This document shows, one piece after another, positions 16,843-26,121 of a stretch of 64,000 nucleotides of DNA. The DNA lies in NCBI GenBank assembly GCA_934182605.1, contig CAKPRQ010000002.1:123970-187969 (forward strand), in the 5' to 3' direction. The notes beneath the pieces were generated by a model. That model made no database searches and had not been told where the DNA came from. It saw nothing but the letters and a program-made list of their open reading frames with translations. The number at the start of each line of letters is the position of its first letter. The first letter of the stretch is position 1. The DNA comes from an uncultured Clostridia bacterium (GTDB taxonomy: Bacteria; Bacillota; Clostridia; TANB77; CAG-508). Both the position numbers and the translations under genes were made by a program.

Positions 16843-18150
16843 TTATTTTAAAACTTTTAATACTTTAGAATTATTTTTATTATCTAATTTTTCTTTTTGT
16901 ATTTCTATAGTTTCCTTAAATTTTTCTTTTAATTCTTCCATATCCTCAACTTTAGATGAATATAATGTTGCCAAAATGTCTCCTTTTTCTACAAAATCAC
17001 CTATTTTTTTATTTAAAACTATACCAGCTGTATAATCTATTTCATCATCTTTTTTCTCTCTACCTGCACCTAATTTTACACTCACTATTCCTATTTGTTC
17101 TGCATCCATTTTAGAGATATATCCTGAAAATTCTGAAAATACATTATCTTCAAATTTAGCTTCCGGAAATAAATCTGGATTAGATATATATTCTACATTT
17201 CCACCTTGCATATATACCATTTCCTTAAATCTTTCCAATGCTTTTCCACTATCTATACACTCTATTACTTCTTTTCTTATCACATCTAAATTTTTTTCTG
17301 TACACATCATAAGCATATGTGAAGCTATTTCTATACAAACTTCTCGTAAATCTTCTGGTCCTTTTCCATTCAAAATTTCTATTGCCTCTTTTACTTCTAA
17401 AGCATTTCCAATATTCTTTCCTAACGGTTCTTCCATATTTGTGATTAGTGCAACAACTTTACGACCTGCCCCTTTTCCTATTTGAATCATTTTATCTGCT
17501 AATTCTATTGCTTCTTTTAAATCTTTCATAAACGCTCCACTACCAACTTTTACATCTAAAAGTATACAATCTGAACCTGCTGCTATTTTTTTACTCATAA
17601 CACTTGAAGCAATTAACGGAATACTGTCTACTGTTGCAGTAACATCTCTTAAAGCATATATTTTCTTATCAGCCGGAGTTAAATTTCCAGTTTGACTAAT
17701 AACTGCTACTCCTATTTTCTTAACTTGGTTAAAGAACTCTCGTTCAGATAAATTGGTTCTAAAACCTTCTATAGATTCTAATTTATCTATAGTACCACCA
17801 GTATGCCCCAGGCCTTTTCCACTCATTTTAGCTACGTGACCGCCTAGAGTAGCTACAATAGGAGCTATTATTAATGTAGTTTTATCACCAACACCTCCTG
17901 TACTATGCTTATCAACAGTAACTGCATTTATTTTAGATAAATCCATTACATCTCCTGAATTTATCATAGCTATTGTTAAGTTTAAAAGTTCTTTATAGTT
18001 CATTCCATTAAAACATATAGCCATTAATAATGCTGACATTTGATAATCTGGGATACTTCCATTTATATATCCTTGCACAACATATTCTATTTCTTTTTTT
18101 GAAAGTGGTATTTTTTTCTTTTTACTTCTAATTATATCTAACATACCCAT
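16843..18150 (-). CDS. pdp: Pyrimidine-nucleoside phosphorylase
   Basis: 435 residues. It cleaves uridine, thymidine or deoxyuridine with phosphate to base and (deoxy)ribose-1-phosphate. Signature segments are VDKHSTGGVGDKTTL, KMSGKGLGHTGGTIDKL and LDVKVGSGAFMKDL. The C-terminal domain with GDFVEKGDILATLYS is complete. It ends the set deoD-deoB-cdd-pdp, which together turns nucleosides into bases and pentose-5-phosphate. Confidence 0.95.
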   Translation of the reverse strand: MGMLDIIRSKKKKIPLSKKEIEYVVQGYINGSIPDYQMSALLMAICFNGMNYKELLNLTIAMINSGDVMDLSKINAVTVDKHSTGGVGDKTTLIIAPIVATLGGHVAKMSGKGLGHTGGTIDKLESIEGFRTNLSEREFFNQVKKIGVAVISQTGNLTPADKKIYALRDVTATVDSIPLIASSVMSKKIAAGSDCILLDVKVGSGAFMKDLKEAIELADKMIQIGKGAGRKVVALITNMEEPLGKNIGNALEVKEAIEILNGKGPEDLREVCIEIASHMLMMCTEKNLDVIRKEVIECIDSGKALERFKEMVYMQGGNVEYISNPDLFPEAKFEDNVFSEFSGYISKMDAEQIGIVSVKLGAGREKKDDEIDYTAGIVLNKKIGDFVEKGDILATLYSSKVEDMEELKEKFKETIEIQKEKLDNKNNSKVLKVLK

Positions 18151-18195
18151 AATTTTGTTCTCCTAATACTAATACTTATAAAATTTAAATATTTT

Positions 18196-18609
18196 TTAAT
18201 CTAAACTAAAACTTTCTGGTAATAATTCTTCTAAAGTATATTCTTTTATTTCCGTTTTATTCTCTTCATTAACTCGTCCTAAAATGATTTTAAAATCTGG
18301 GTTACAAAATTCTGCTAATACTTGTCTACATGCTCCACAAGGTGTGCAATATTCGTCAAATTTCTCTGTTGCAGAGCCTACTATTGCAATTGCTTTAAAA
18401 TTTCTTTTACCTTCACTTATTGCTTTAAATATAGCTGTTCGTTCTGCACAATTTGTTAGCGAATATGATGAATTTTCTATGTTGCACCCCAAATATATTT
18501 CATCATCTTTTGTTAAAAGTGCCGCTCCTACTTTAAACTTTGAATACGGACTATATGAATTTTTTGCCACTTCTATGGCTTTTAGAATCAAATCTTTATT
18601 ATCTATCAC
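18196..18609 (-). CDS. cdd: Cytidine deaminase
   Basis: 137 residues. Zinc-site motifs are CAERTAIF (Cys and catalytic Glu) and PCGACRQVL (two Cys). It converts cytidine to uridine, feeding the pyrimidine phosphorylase encoded directly downstream. Length is that of the homotetrameric class. Confidence 0.97.
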   Translation of the reverse strand: MIDNKDLILKAIEVAKNSYSPYSKFKVGAALLTKDDEIYLGCNIENSSYSLTNCAERTAIFKAISEGKRNFKAIAIVGSATEKFDEYCTPCGACRQVLAEFCNPDFKIILGRVNEENKTEIKEYTLEELLPESFSLD

Positions 18610-18639
18610 AATACTACTCCTATTATTTATATATTATTT

Positions 18640-19797
18640 TTAATCTAAAAAACTTTCTCCTGGTAAATTATTTTCTATTTGGAAATTATCTAATACTGTT
18701 TTTGCAATATCAGCATATGTTTTTCTTATTCCTAAATTTCTAGGTTCTACATTTTTACCATACATTAATATAGGTATATATTCTCTTGAATGATCTGTAC
18801 TTGGTGTTGATGGATCACAACCATGGTCTGCTGTTATTATTAATAAATCTTCTTCTTTTAACATTCCTATAAAGCCTTCTAGCCACTTATCAAATTCTGT
18901 TATTGCTCTTGCATATCCATCTATATCATTACGATGGCCGTATAACATATCAAAATCTACTAAATTTACAAAACATAATCCAGTAAATTCTTTTTCTAAC
19001 ATTTTCATTGTTACTTCCATACCATTAGAATTGCCAGTTGTTCTCATACTTTCTGTAATACCTGAACCTGCAAAAATGTCATTTATTTTCCCTACAGATA
19101 TTACATCAAATTTTTCTCTTTGCAAATAGTTTAACATTGTATCTTTAGGTGGTGCTAACGAAAAATCATGCCTATTACTTGTTCTTATAAAATTTGGATA
19201 TTCTCCTATAAATGGTCTTGCAATTACTCTTGCTACTGAATTTTTTCCTGTCAAAATTTTTCTTGCAATTTCACAATATTTATATAATTCCTCTACTGGT
19301 ACTACCTCCTCATGTGCGGCTATTTGAAATACGCTATCTGCTGAAGTATATACAATTAAAGCTCCTGTTTTTATATGTTCTTCACCATATACTTTTATAA
19401 CTTCTGTACCTGAGTATGGTTTATTACATAACACACCTCTACCTGTTTCTTTAGAAAATTTTTTTATAACATCCTCTGGAAATCCATCTGGATATGTTGG
19501 AAAAGGATTTTCTGATATAAGACCTGCTATCTCCCAATGTCCTATTGTAGTATCTTTACCTTTTGAAACTTCTCTCGCTTTACCATATGAGGCTATTGGA
19601 TTTTCTACACCATTTTCATACATAATACCATCTATATTGAAAATTCCCATTTTCTTTAAAATATTTATATCAAATTCTTTAGATATAGAAATAGCTCTTA
19701 AAGTATCACTTCCTCCATCTGCAAAATCTTTTGAATCTGGAGCTTCTCCTACTCCAAAACTATCTAATACAATTAAAAATATTCTTTTATTCTTCAT
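18640..19797 (-). CDS. deoB: Phosphopentomutase
   Basis: 385 residues, alkaline-phosphatase superfamily. Metal-binding segments include VLDSFGVGEAPDS near the start, KDTTIGHWEIAG, and the C-terminal ITADHGCDPSTPSTDHSRE. It interconverts (deoxy)ribose-1-phosphate and -5-phosphate, linking the nucleoside phosphorylases encoded on either side to central metabolism. Confidence 0.97.
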   Translation of the reverse strand: MKNKRIFLIVLDSFGVGEAPDSKDFADGGSDTLRAISISKEFDINILKKMGIFNIDGIMYENGVENPIASYGKAREVSKGKDTTIGHWEIAGLISENPFPTYPDGFPEDVIKKFSKETGRGVLCNKPYSGTEVIKVYGEEHIKTGALIVYTSADSVFQIAAHEEVVPVEELYKYCEIARKILTGKNSVARVIARPFIGEYPNFIRTSNRHDFSLAPPKDTMLNYLQREKFDVISVGKINDIFAGSGITESMRTTGNSNGMEVTMKMLEKEFTGLCFVNLVDFDMLYGHRNDIDGYARAITEFDKWLEGFIGMLKEEDLLIITADHGCDPSTPSTDHSREYIPILMYGKNVEPRNLGIRKTYADIAKTVLDNFQIENNLPGESFLD

Positions 19798-19884
19798 TAA
19801 AATCGTTTTCCTTTCTCTTATAATTAGTAATCTTATGAATAGTTTTATTCTACAAAATTTTATCTTTAGGGAATATTAATTATA

Positions 19885-20601
19885 TTAGTAAGTTATTCCC
19901 ACATTTAGTGCTAATTCCATCATATCTGTAAATGATTTTTCTCTTTCTTCAGCTGTACAATATTCTTCTTCGAAAATTTTATCTGATATTGTACAAATAG
20001 CAAGTGCTTGTTTTCCAAATTTTGCGGCATTTATATATAAAGCTGCAGCTTCCATTTCCACTGCTAATACTCCTAAATCTCTCCACTTTTTATACACATC
20101 ATTTGTAGGATTATAAAAAATATCTGATGAAATAATATTTCCAACTTTTATTTTTAAATTTAATTCTTTTGCTTTTTTAGCTGTTAATTGTAAAAGTTCA
20201 TAATTACATATAGGTGCAAAGTTTCCATCTAAATTAAATTGAGATACATAATTAGAATTTGTACATGCTCCCATTGCAACTACTATATCTTTTAATTCTA
20301 AATCTTTATTTATAGCACCTGCAGTTCCTATTCTTATAATTCTTTCTACTCCAAATTTATCAAATAATTCATAACTATATATTCCCATAGATGGCATTCC
20401 CATACCACTTGCCATTACTGATATTTTTTCTCCTTTATATATTCCTGTATATGCATATATGTTTCTAATACTACTTATTAACTTTGCGTCTTCTAGAAAA
20501 TTTTCTGCTATAAATTTTGCCCTTAATGGATCTCCTGGCATTAATACTGTTTTAGCAAAATCCCCTTCGTTTGCTACTATATGAGCTGTTTTGATTTCCA
20601 T
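19885..20601 (-). CDS. deoD: Purine-nucleoside phosphorylase, DeoD type
   Basis: 238 residues, hexameric (E. coli-type) family: MPGDPLRAKFIAENFL, RIGTAGAINKDLELKDIV and the substrate-binding VEMEAAALYINAAKFG are clear. It cleaves purine (deoxy)nucleosides with phosphate. It is the first gene of the salvage operon, with an AGGGAGG-type site ahead of the ATG. Confidence 0.97.
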   Translation of the reverse strand: MEIKTAHIVANEGDFAKTVLMPGDPLRAKFIAENFLEDAKLISSIRNIYAYTGIYKGEKISVMASGMGMPSMGIYSYELFDKFGVERIIRIGTAGAINKDLELKDIVVAMGACTNSNYVSQFNLDGNFAPICNYELLQLTAKKAKELNLKIKVGNIISSDIFYNPTNDVYKKWRDLGVLAVEMEAAALYINAAKFGKQALAICTISDKIFEEEYCTAEEREKSFTDMMELALNVGITY

Positions 20602-20646
20602 ATAAATAACCTCCCTCTTTTCTTTTCATATTGTACTATAAAATAG

Positions 20647-20677
20647 AAAAAATAGCAAGAAAACTTACTATTTTTTA
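20647..20677 (-). terminator. Rho-independent terminator after the pilin-like gene
   Basis: A stem of about 10 bp (AAATAGTAAG and CTTGCTATTT, one wobble) with a TTTT loop is followed by T residues on the minus strand. Confidence 0.7.
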
Positions 20678-20713
20678 TGATGGAAAAACTATAATTATAC
20701 TATATATAACAGA

Positions 20714-22333
20714 TTAAAACGAAGTAATGGCAGTACGGAAACCATCATTAACAAAAGCAGCTGACTTATTAGAAGCAAATGCAAAGATTCCAAATTCATT
20801 GCTACTATTACCACTATAATCTCCTCCACGATAAAAGAAAGGAAAACTAGCATTTGCAAAATCAGTATGATCTCCAAACCAAGCATATTGACAATTTCCT
20901 ATATATTGAGAACCGTCGTAATATCCCGTTGCTAATGATGTTTCAAAGATGCCATCTCCATATTTTTGAACTGATAATCCATAATTTCTTAAATAATCAT
21001 CTGGGTTTCCTGCTTCGTATACATCTTTATACTTATCTACAGCCTCATATAAAGCTTTTCCATAACTTTCACTTGTTAAGTATGTGTTAGCTATCGTTCC
21101 ACCTTTTGTACTATCTACATACGCTGCTACTTGTTCCCAAGCTCCTCCCGCCATATCGTATATACCATATACATTCCCAGTTGTGCTAGTTATTGCATTT
21201 TCTTTATAATTTCCGCTTCCAGTTATATATCTTGTTGTATTTGCCATTACTTCTGTTCCATTTCTTCCATAAACACTATGTGCCAAGTATGCTGCAGCGC
21301 CCCATTCTGTATTTTTTATTAAGTGTGGGTCTATTGCATCTTTATTTGTTGATATTCCATATATACTTGCATTACTTTCATTATTCATATTGTAACAATT
21401 TAAAAATGTATTATTTCTATTTATATCTCTCCAACTACCTACATTTCCTACTGTTCTTAATATTACACTATTTGATGTTCGTACATTTCCTGCTTGTGTT
21501 GCACTAAAACTTGCATTTGCTGAGCTTGCTTCAAATTTTCCTATCCATATTCCTTCTAATTCTATTGGTGTTCCATCTTCTTTTTCCCAACTAAAGGCTG
21601 GGTGTACTACAAATGAATTTGCTGATGTTAATGGAACTGATAATGGATTCGTTATGTCTATATTTACACTTCCACCATTTTTATAAGTATTATCTGTATT
21701 TAAAAATTTTATTAATATTTCTCCTGCTTGATCTGTATGATAACCACTTGCTATTTTATATGCATATCTTGGTATCCATACATACATACTTCCTTCACTT
21801 GTTACTTTTTTTCCATATAGTTCTTCTAAATTTGCTGTACTTGCATTTGTTACTCCTTCTATTTTTAAATTATCTCTTAACATTACATTTGCCCATTTAC
21901 TTTTATTTTCTTGTCCTACTAAACTTGTATCTACATAATCAAACCAGGTATTATTTGTAATTTCTTCTTCTGTTGCTACATACCAACTACTATCACTTTC
22001 ATTATATGTCACTGGTACCATGCCTTCTGTTAATTTTACACTTATTTCTGAAACTTCTCCTGGTATTTCTCCACCATCTCCATTACCACTCTCTCCTCCA
22101 GATATTGAACCATTCATATTAGCTTCCATTTGTTCTATTAAATTTTGTATTTTATCATTTTCACTTTGTACTGCATTTTCATATGTCTCTTTTGCTTCTT
22201 TTACCTTACTAAATAATCCATCTCCATTTATTACTGCTGTTATTACTACACTTGCTAATATTAACATTATTATTACTGTTATTACTAATACAATTAATGT
22301 TATTCCTTTTTCTTTTCTAACTATTTTTTCCAT
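20714..22333 (-). CDS. Type IV pilin-like protein with FGE/C-type-lectin-like C-terminal domain
   Basis: 539 residues. The N-terminus has a class III (prepilin) signal: basic residues, then KEKG/ITLIVLVITVIIM, a cleavage site after Gly and one long helix. The usual Glu at mature position 5 is Val. A Gly-rich linker (about 75-90) follows, and then a large domain with the sulfatase-modifying/C-type-lectin layout: YDMAGGAWEQVA, FYRGGDYSGN and the closing GFRTAI. This fold is also that of DGR target proteins, but the C-terminus does not match the template repeat at 60683, so this DGR does not diversify it. Likely surface or pilus-tip exposed. Confidence 0.82.
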   Translation of the reverse strand: MEKIVRKEKGITLIVLVITVIIMLILASVVITAVINGDGLFSKVKEAKETYENAVQSENDKIQNLIEQMEANMNGSISGGESGNGDGGEIPGEVSEISVKLTEGMVPVTYNESDSSWYVATEEEITNNTWFDYVDTSLVGQENKSKWANVMLRDNLKIEGVTNASTANLEELYGKKVTSEGSMYVWIPRYAYKIASGYHTDQAGEILIKFLNTDNTYKNGGSVNIDITNPLSVPLTSANSFVVHPAFSWEKEDGTPIELEGIWIGKFEASSANASFSATQAGNVRTSNSVILRTVGNVGSWRDINRNNTFLNCYNMNNESNASIYGISTNKDAIDPHLIKNTEWGAAAYLAHSVYGRNGTEVMANTTRYITGSGNYKENAITSTTGNVYGIYDMAGGAWEQVAAYVDSTKGGTIANTYLTSESYGKALYEAVDKYKDVYEAGNPDDYLRNYGLSVQKYGDGIFETSLATGYYDGSQYIGNCQYAWFGDHTDFANASFPFFYRGGDYSGNSSNEFGIFAFASNKSAAFVNDGFRTAITSF

Positions 22334-22646
22334 TTTATTTCTTTCCTCCTATTTTTTACTTTTAAACTTCACATATATTATAATTCTTATTTTTCAATTT
22401 GAGAACAAACGCATATGCGAGTTTTTTTATTTATAAATTTTCTTATATTCTTTGAAATTCCTAACTTTTGAACTTAGTTTTATATCAAAAATTTTTTTTG
22501 ATTTTATTTTTTCTCACATTTTTATAAAAAAATTTTATTGATTATCTTAATTCTAAGTATACCCAAATATTTTAAATAAATTTAATTTTTTATTAAAACT
22601 TACTATAAATATATATATTTCATTATATGCTGTTTTGTAAAAAGCA
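22334..22646. other. Leader region upstream of the pilin-like gene
   Basis: Very AT-rich sequence with the ribosome site (AGGAGG-type) near 22340. I see no gene and no riboswitch that I can name. It may hold the promoter of the pilin-like gene. Confidence 0.4.
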
Positions 22647-22722
22647 CAAAAAGATAGACCTATACCTTTTATGTTAGGGACTAGCTCTAACATTTATACC
22701 TATTTTTAGTATAGTTCTATCT
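22647..22722 (-). terminator. Two-tier hairpin with T-tail upstream of the pilin-like gene
   Basis: On the minus strand AGATAGA-CTATAC pairs with GTATAG-TCTATCT across one internal mismatch and is followed by TTTTTG. Inside is a second hairpin TGTTAG/CTAACA. It is probably the terminator of the spoIVFB operon, but the branched form is also compatible with a regulatory leader of the downstream gene. Confidence 0.5.
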
Positions 22723-22791
22723 CTAATTCTATTATTCAATTTCAAAAATCTATATATTAAAGTCTTTTTATTTTCTAAATGACAATATACG

Positions 22792-22812
22792 ATATATATA
22801 TATATATATATA
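22792..22812. repeat. (TA)n simple repeat
   Basis: About ten TA units between the spoIVFB and pilin-like genes. A slippage-prone tract in non-coding DNA. Confidence 0.7.
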
Positions 22813-22965
22813 CAGCCACAAGGGTTTCAGCGATTTTTATTATTTTTTTCATTTTATTTTCTTCTTTTAATTTTAAGTGTTCTATCATTTTATTTTTCTC
22901 CTCTTATTCCTTTTTTATTATCCAAATATTATCACATTTTTTTATTTTATGCAATACCAATTGAG

Positions 22966-23607
22966 TTACTTTTTCTTTATCATTTCATACACTTTTAACC
23001 TTATATTATTATACCTTACTTGTTCCAAAACTAAGTACCATAAATATATAATTATAAAGAATATAGAAATATTTTTTATAATTAATATTATTATACTAGA
23101 TAGTACTGTTAAAGTAATTAAAGTAATGTAACTTACTCTTTCTGTTAATATTATACTTTTTCTTTTCTCTACATTTTTTAATGTTAATATACTTTTTAAC
23201 AATCTTCCACCATCTAATGGATAAATAGGAATTAAATTAAAAATTGCTAATAATAAATTCACATATATAAAAGTTTCCTGTGATATGTACAAAAATAAAT
23301 TACTTGGTAATAGCATTATAATAAATGCCATTAAAATATTTGTAATTGGACCTGCAAGTACTATTACCAGCTTTTGTTTTTCTAATACCTTTTTTCCGTT
23401 CTTTTTATATTTTTCAAAATAAATACTTATTCCAAATGGTGTTATTTTTAATGTTTTAGGTTTTAACCCATAGAATATCCCTGTAATGATATGTGCAAAT
23501 TCGTGTATTAAAGCAAATATTATTAGTAATATGTACAATTCTAATTGATTCGTTAAATAAAATAGTAATATAAATACAAATATTTGTAAATTTAATTTTA
23601 TTCTCAT
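22966..23607 (-). CDS. spoIVFB: SpoIVFB-type site-2 protease (M50)
   Basis: 213 residues, five to six membrane helices. The zinc-protease motif is ALIHEFAHII, and the second motif LIPIYPLDGGRLL supplies the third ligand Asp. SpoIVFB cleaves pro-sigma-K in the mother cell. Position directly downstream of a spoIVFA-like gene supports the role. No C-terminal CBS domain is present. Confidence 0.92.
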   Translation of the reverse strand: MRIKLNLQIFVFILLFYLTNQLELYILLIIFALIHEFAHIITGIFYGLKPKTLKITPFGISIYFEKYKKNGKKVLEKQKLVIVLAGPITNILMAFIIMLLPSNLFLYISQETFIYVNLLLAIFNLIPIYPLDGGRLLKSILTLKNVEKRKSIILTERVSYITLITLTVLSSIIILIIKNISIFFIIIYLWYLVLEQVRYNNIRLKVYEMIKKK

Positions 23608-23626
23608 ACTTCCTCCTAAAAGTAAA

Positions 23627-24671
23627 TTACTCTTTAAACTCTAACACATATTCTGGATTAACATATCTTCCACAATATATTATTTCAAAATGTAAATGAG
23701 GTCCCGTTGAATTTCCTGTAGAACCAACTTTTGCAATTGTTTGCATCATTGTTATTTTATCTCCTACATTGACTAGTAATTCATCACAATGTGCATATAA
23801 TACAACTAAATCGTTATTTTGAATTTTAAGTACTTTACCATAACTAGCTTGTTCTTCTGCTAATATTACAGTTCCATTAGTTGCTGATATTATTTCTGAA
23901 CCAGTATTTCTGGCTATATCTATGCCTGTATGAAATTTGGGTTGAATATCTCTATCTCCAAATCTTGATGTTATTGTTCCTCTCAAAGGTAATGTTATTT
24001 CATAATTATTTTTAATACTTTCTGCGTCTTCTTTCATTTGCTCATCATCACTATTAATATTTTTAACTTCTCCTCCACCTGTACCTAATGCCACTGCATT
24101 ATCTTGAGTATTTTCTGTTGGAGCATTATCAATTCCACTTACATTGTTTTCTGTATTTTCCTCTATGCTTGAATTTTCTACAGTATTATCTACTACAGCA
24201 TTCTTTTCTAAATTTGTATTTTCGTTTATGGTGTTATCTGTAACAGTATTTTCTAAAGTATTAGTTAAGCTATTATTATCCATAGTATTTAATTCATTTA
24301 TCAATGTGCTCTCTTCATCTTCAGGCACAACTGGTGGAAATAAACCGTTTTAAGAAATTATTATTTTTTATATACTCATTGAATTCTGTAATTTTTTCAT
24401 TAAAATTTACATCATATGCAAGTACCATCTCAACCTTTTTTATAAAATCATTTGAAAAAAACAAATTAGAATTTTGTATAACATATATAATAAAATAAAT
24501 AAAAATAGATACTCCTATTTGAATTAACATTTTTTTAAATCTTTTTTTATCTTTCTTTTGTATATTTCTATTAAGATCTCTTGAAGGTACTGTTACATTA
24601 ATATTTCGCCTTCTTTGATATATTTCTTCTGCTTTTCTAAATTTTTCTTCGTCACTTAAAACTCTTTCCAA
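23627..24671 (-). CDS. spoIVFA: SpoIVFA-like M23 protein, read through a CGGT +1 recoding site
   Basis: Two frames make one protein. Frame one (TTG start at 24671, AGGGGG 9 nt before it) gives a basic N-terminus and one membrane helix (IQIGVSIFIYFIIYVIQ), and runs into CGG at 24345-24347 and then a stop. Skipping the C at 24347 continues as GLFPPVVPEDEES, an Asn/Glu/Thr-rich linker and a LytM/M23 domain with HTGIDIA, YAH and HLHFE. The joined product of about 347 residues has the SpoIVFA layout, and spoIVFB lies 19 nt downstream. SpoIVFA holds SpoIVFB inactive until the forespore signal. Unlike the Bacillus protein, the M23 zinc ligands look intact. If recoding does not occur this would be a pseudogene. 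Confidence 0.82.
24344..24347 (-). other. CGGT recoding site in spoIVFA
   Basis: In-frame TTA AAA CGG TTT leads to a stop 10 codons later; reading AAA, then GGT (C skipped), continues the downstream frame. Inserted residue Gly. Confidence 0.7.
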
Positions 24672-24773
24672 AAAGAAAACCCCCTGTCCTTTTTTTCTAT
24701 GTTATTTAAACATATTCAAAGGAAGGAGATTTTATGCATAAATAAAATTTAATATAACAAATTATAGTTTTAC

Positions 24774-25103
24774 TTATATAATACTTGTAATAATTACATA
24801 AATTAAAAAACTAATTAATGTAATTATAGTTATTCTTTTTAATTTTTTATACTTTTTTTCTAATAATCTTATATTCACTTTTTCTGTTTTAGTTTCAAAT
24901 TTAGAAATATAATTTAATAAAACATATTTAGCCTCTTCTAAAATATAATCTTTAGATAACACTTTATTATCTTTAGTATTATCTTCCGCTTCTTTCGTTT
25001 CTTTTATTTTTAGCTTTAAATTCGGATTTAAAACTATATAAGCTTCTTCTATCAAATTAGAAGGTAAATCTTTTAATATTAACATATTTTTTAAATTATT
25101 CAT
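24774..25103 (-). CDS. Unknown protein with C-terminal membrane anchor
   Basis: 109 residues: a polar, Lys/Glu-rich body and one C-terminal hydrophobic helix (ITIITLISFLIYVIITSII), i.e. a tail-anchored layout. I do not recognise a family. I take the ATG at 25103 (MNNLKNMLIL), preceded by AGGAG, rather than a TTG at 25139 that lies within the terminal repeat of the neighbouring palindromic element. It sits upstream of spoIVFA-spoIVFB and may be a sporulation gene, by context only. Confidence 0.6.
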   Translation of the reverse strand: MNNLKNMLILKDLPSNLIEEAYIVLNPNLKLKIKETKEAEDNTKDNKVLSKDYILEEAKYVLLNYISKFETKTEKVNIRLLEKKYKKLKRITIITLISFLIYVIITSII

Positions 25104-25132
25104 ATTATCTTTATCTCCTATATTTATTTTAT

Positions 25133-25273
25133 GTAACAACTCAGAGGATATTTCTCTAAAGCTTGGTATATAGCTATTTGTAAGTCAAGACCAGGATTGT
25201 GTGACCCTAGCTATGTTTTGACTAAAAATAGCTATATACCAAGCTTTTTAAAGATTATGGCCTGATTTGTTAC
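25133..25273 (+). repeat. Palindromic intergenic element, complete copy
   Basis: 141 bp with ends GTAACAACTCAG and CTGATTTGTTAC (inverse with one mismatch). The stem AAGCTTGGTATATAGCTATTT pairs with AATAGCTATATACCAAGCTT. The loop contains AGTCAAGACC, GGATTGTGTGACCC and TAGCTATGTTTTGACT; AGTCAA/TTGACT forms an inner stem. Confidence 0.8.
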
Positions 25274-25303
25274 TATTATATAATTAATTATTTCCAAAAA
25301 ATA

Positions 25304-25333
25304 GAAAAGTATTCAAAATTTTGAATACTTTTC
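25304..25333. terminator. Perfect palindrome, probable yunB terminator
   Basis: A 30-nt perfect palindrome centred on AAAATTTT (arms GAAAAGTATTCAAAA) lies 50 nt after the yunB stop. Confidence 0.6.
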
Positions 25334-25382
25334 ATACCAAAAATTTAATATATTAAATTTTAAAAAACTGTAACTTAATTTG

Positions 25383-26088
25383 TTAATTTATAACTTCCAT
25401 TACATCACCTGACCCTAAACCTTCTAAATTATAATAGCTATCTGGAATTTCTCCTATTATTATATTTTCTGCAAAAAGTACTTGATTTAATATCTTTGTA
25501 TCTATATCACCATATGCTGTTAATATACTTACCTCACATTCTACATCTAAATATAATCTATGTATTGTTTGATTTATACCGTGCAGCTTCAAAACTTGAT
25601 TTAAAATTCGTTACCACATTACCTACTGGTTTTACTTTTATGTTTATACTTGGGCCTCTTGCTGATAATAATTTAATTCCACTTAGCACTCCCATTGCTA
25701 TAGGTATATCTCTTTTTTCTAGTGCATTTAGCTCTTCTTGTATCTTATATGCTATATCTGATGCTAGTATATTTATCAAAATTACATTAGATTTTACCAT
25801 TGTTATCTTATCATTTGCATCTTTAGAAATCATAATCAAGTCCTCGTACTCCACATTTTGTAATACTTTAGTGGATACATCATTTAAAATCATAGTTCCT
25901 ATTTTATTGGTTTCTTCTATGCATAACTTCTGAAAAGGCCCTGATAAACAATTTACTATATACGCAACTGTAAATCCTGCCACTAACCATATTGTTAAAA
26001 AATAGTATAACTTTTTTAATTTTTTATTATGAATAAAATTTTTAGAATTAGGTAACTTTATTCTTTTTCTTGAATAAATTTTATCCAT
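25383..26088 (-). CDS. yunB: Sporulation protein YunB, read through a CGGT +1 recoding site
   Basis: The upstream frame starts at 26088 (MDKIYSRKRIKL; GAAGGGA before it), has one membrane helix (LTIWLVAGFTVAYIV) and runs to FKSSFEAA, then an in-frame CGG at 25579-25581 and a stop a few codons later. Skipping C at 25581 gives GINQTIHRLYLDVEC, the strongly conserved YunB continuation, to the end GDVMEVIN. The joined protein is about 234 residues, normal for YunB, a sigma-E-dependent spore protein. The expected family residue at the junction is exactly Gly. It lies 33 nt downstream of sipL. Confidence 0.87.
25578..25581 (-). other. CGGT recoding site in yunB
   Basis: In-frame GCT GCA CGG TAT becomes GCT GCA (C) GGT ATA: the motif F-E-A-A-G-I-N-Q-T is restored. 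Confidence 0.75.
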
Positions 26089-26121
26089 ATAAAAAATCTT
26101 CCCTTCTTTACTTAAAAGTTA

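Noticed and set aside
20695..22010. Several long plus-strand open frames across the pilin-like gene
   Set aside because: Antisense shadows caused by biased codon use; hydrophobic Leu/Phe-rich translations without ribosome sites.
24340..24350. A -1 slippery heptamer (TTAAAAC) in spoIVFA
   Set aside because: The frames are related by +1, not -1, and the other four sites have no slippery run.
23627..24671. spoIVFA, yunB, sipL and hicA as four independent pseudogenes or sequencing errors
   Set aside because: All break at the same codon with the same one-base shift and restore Gly; three are spore genes expected to be functional. It remains the null hypothesis to test.
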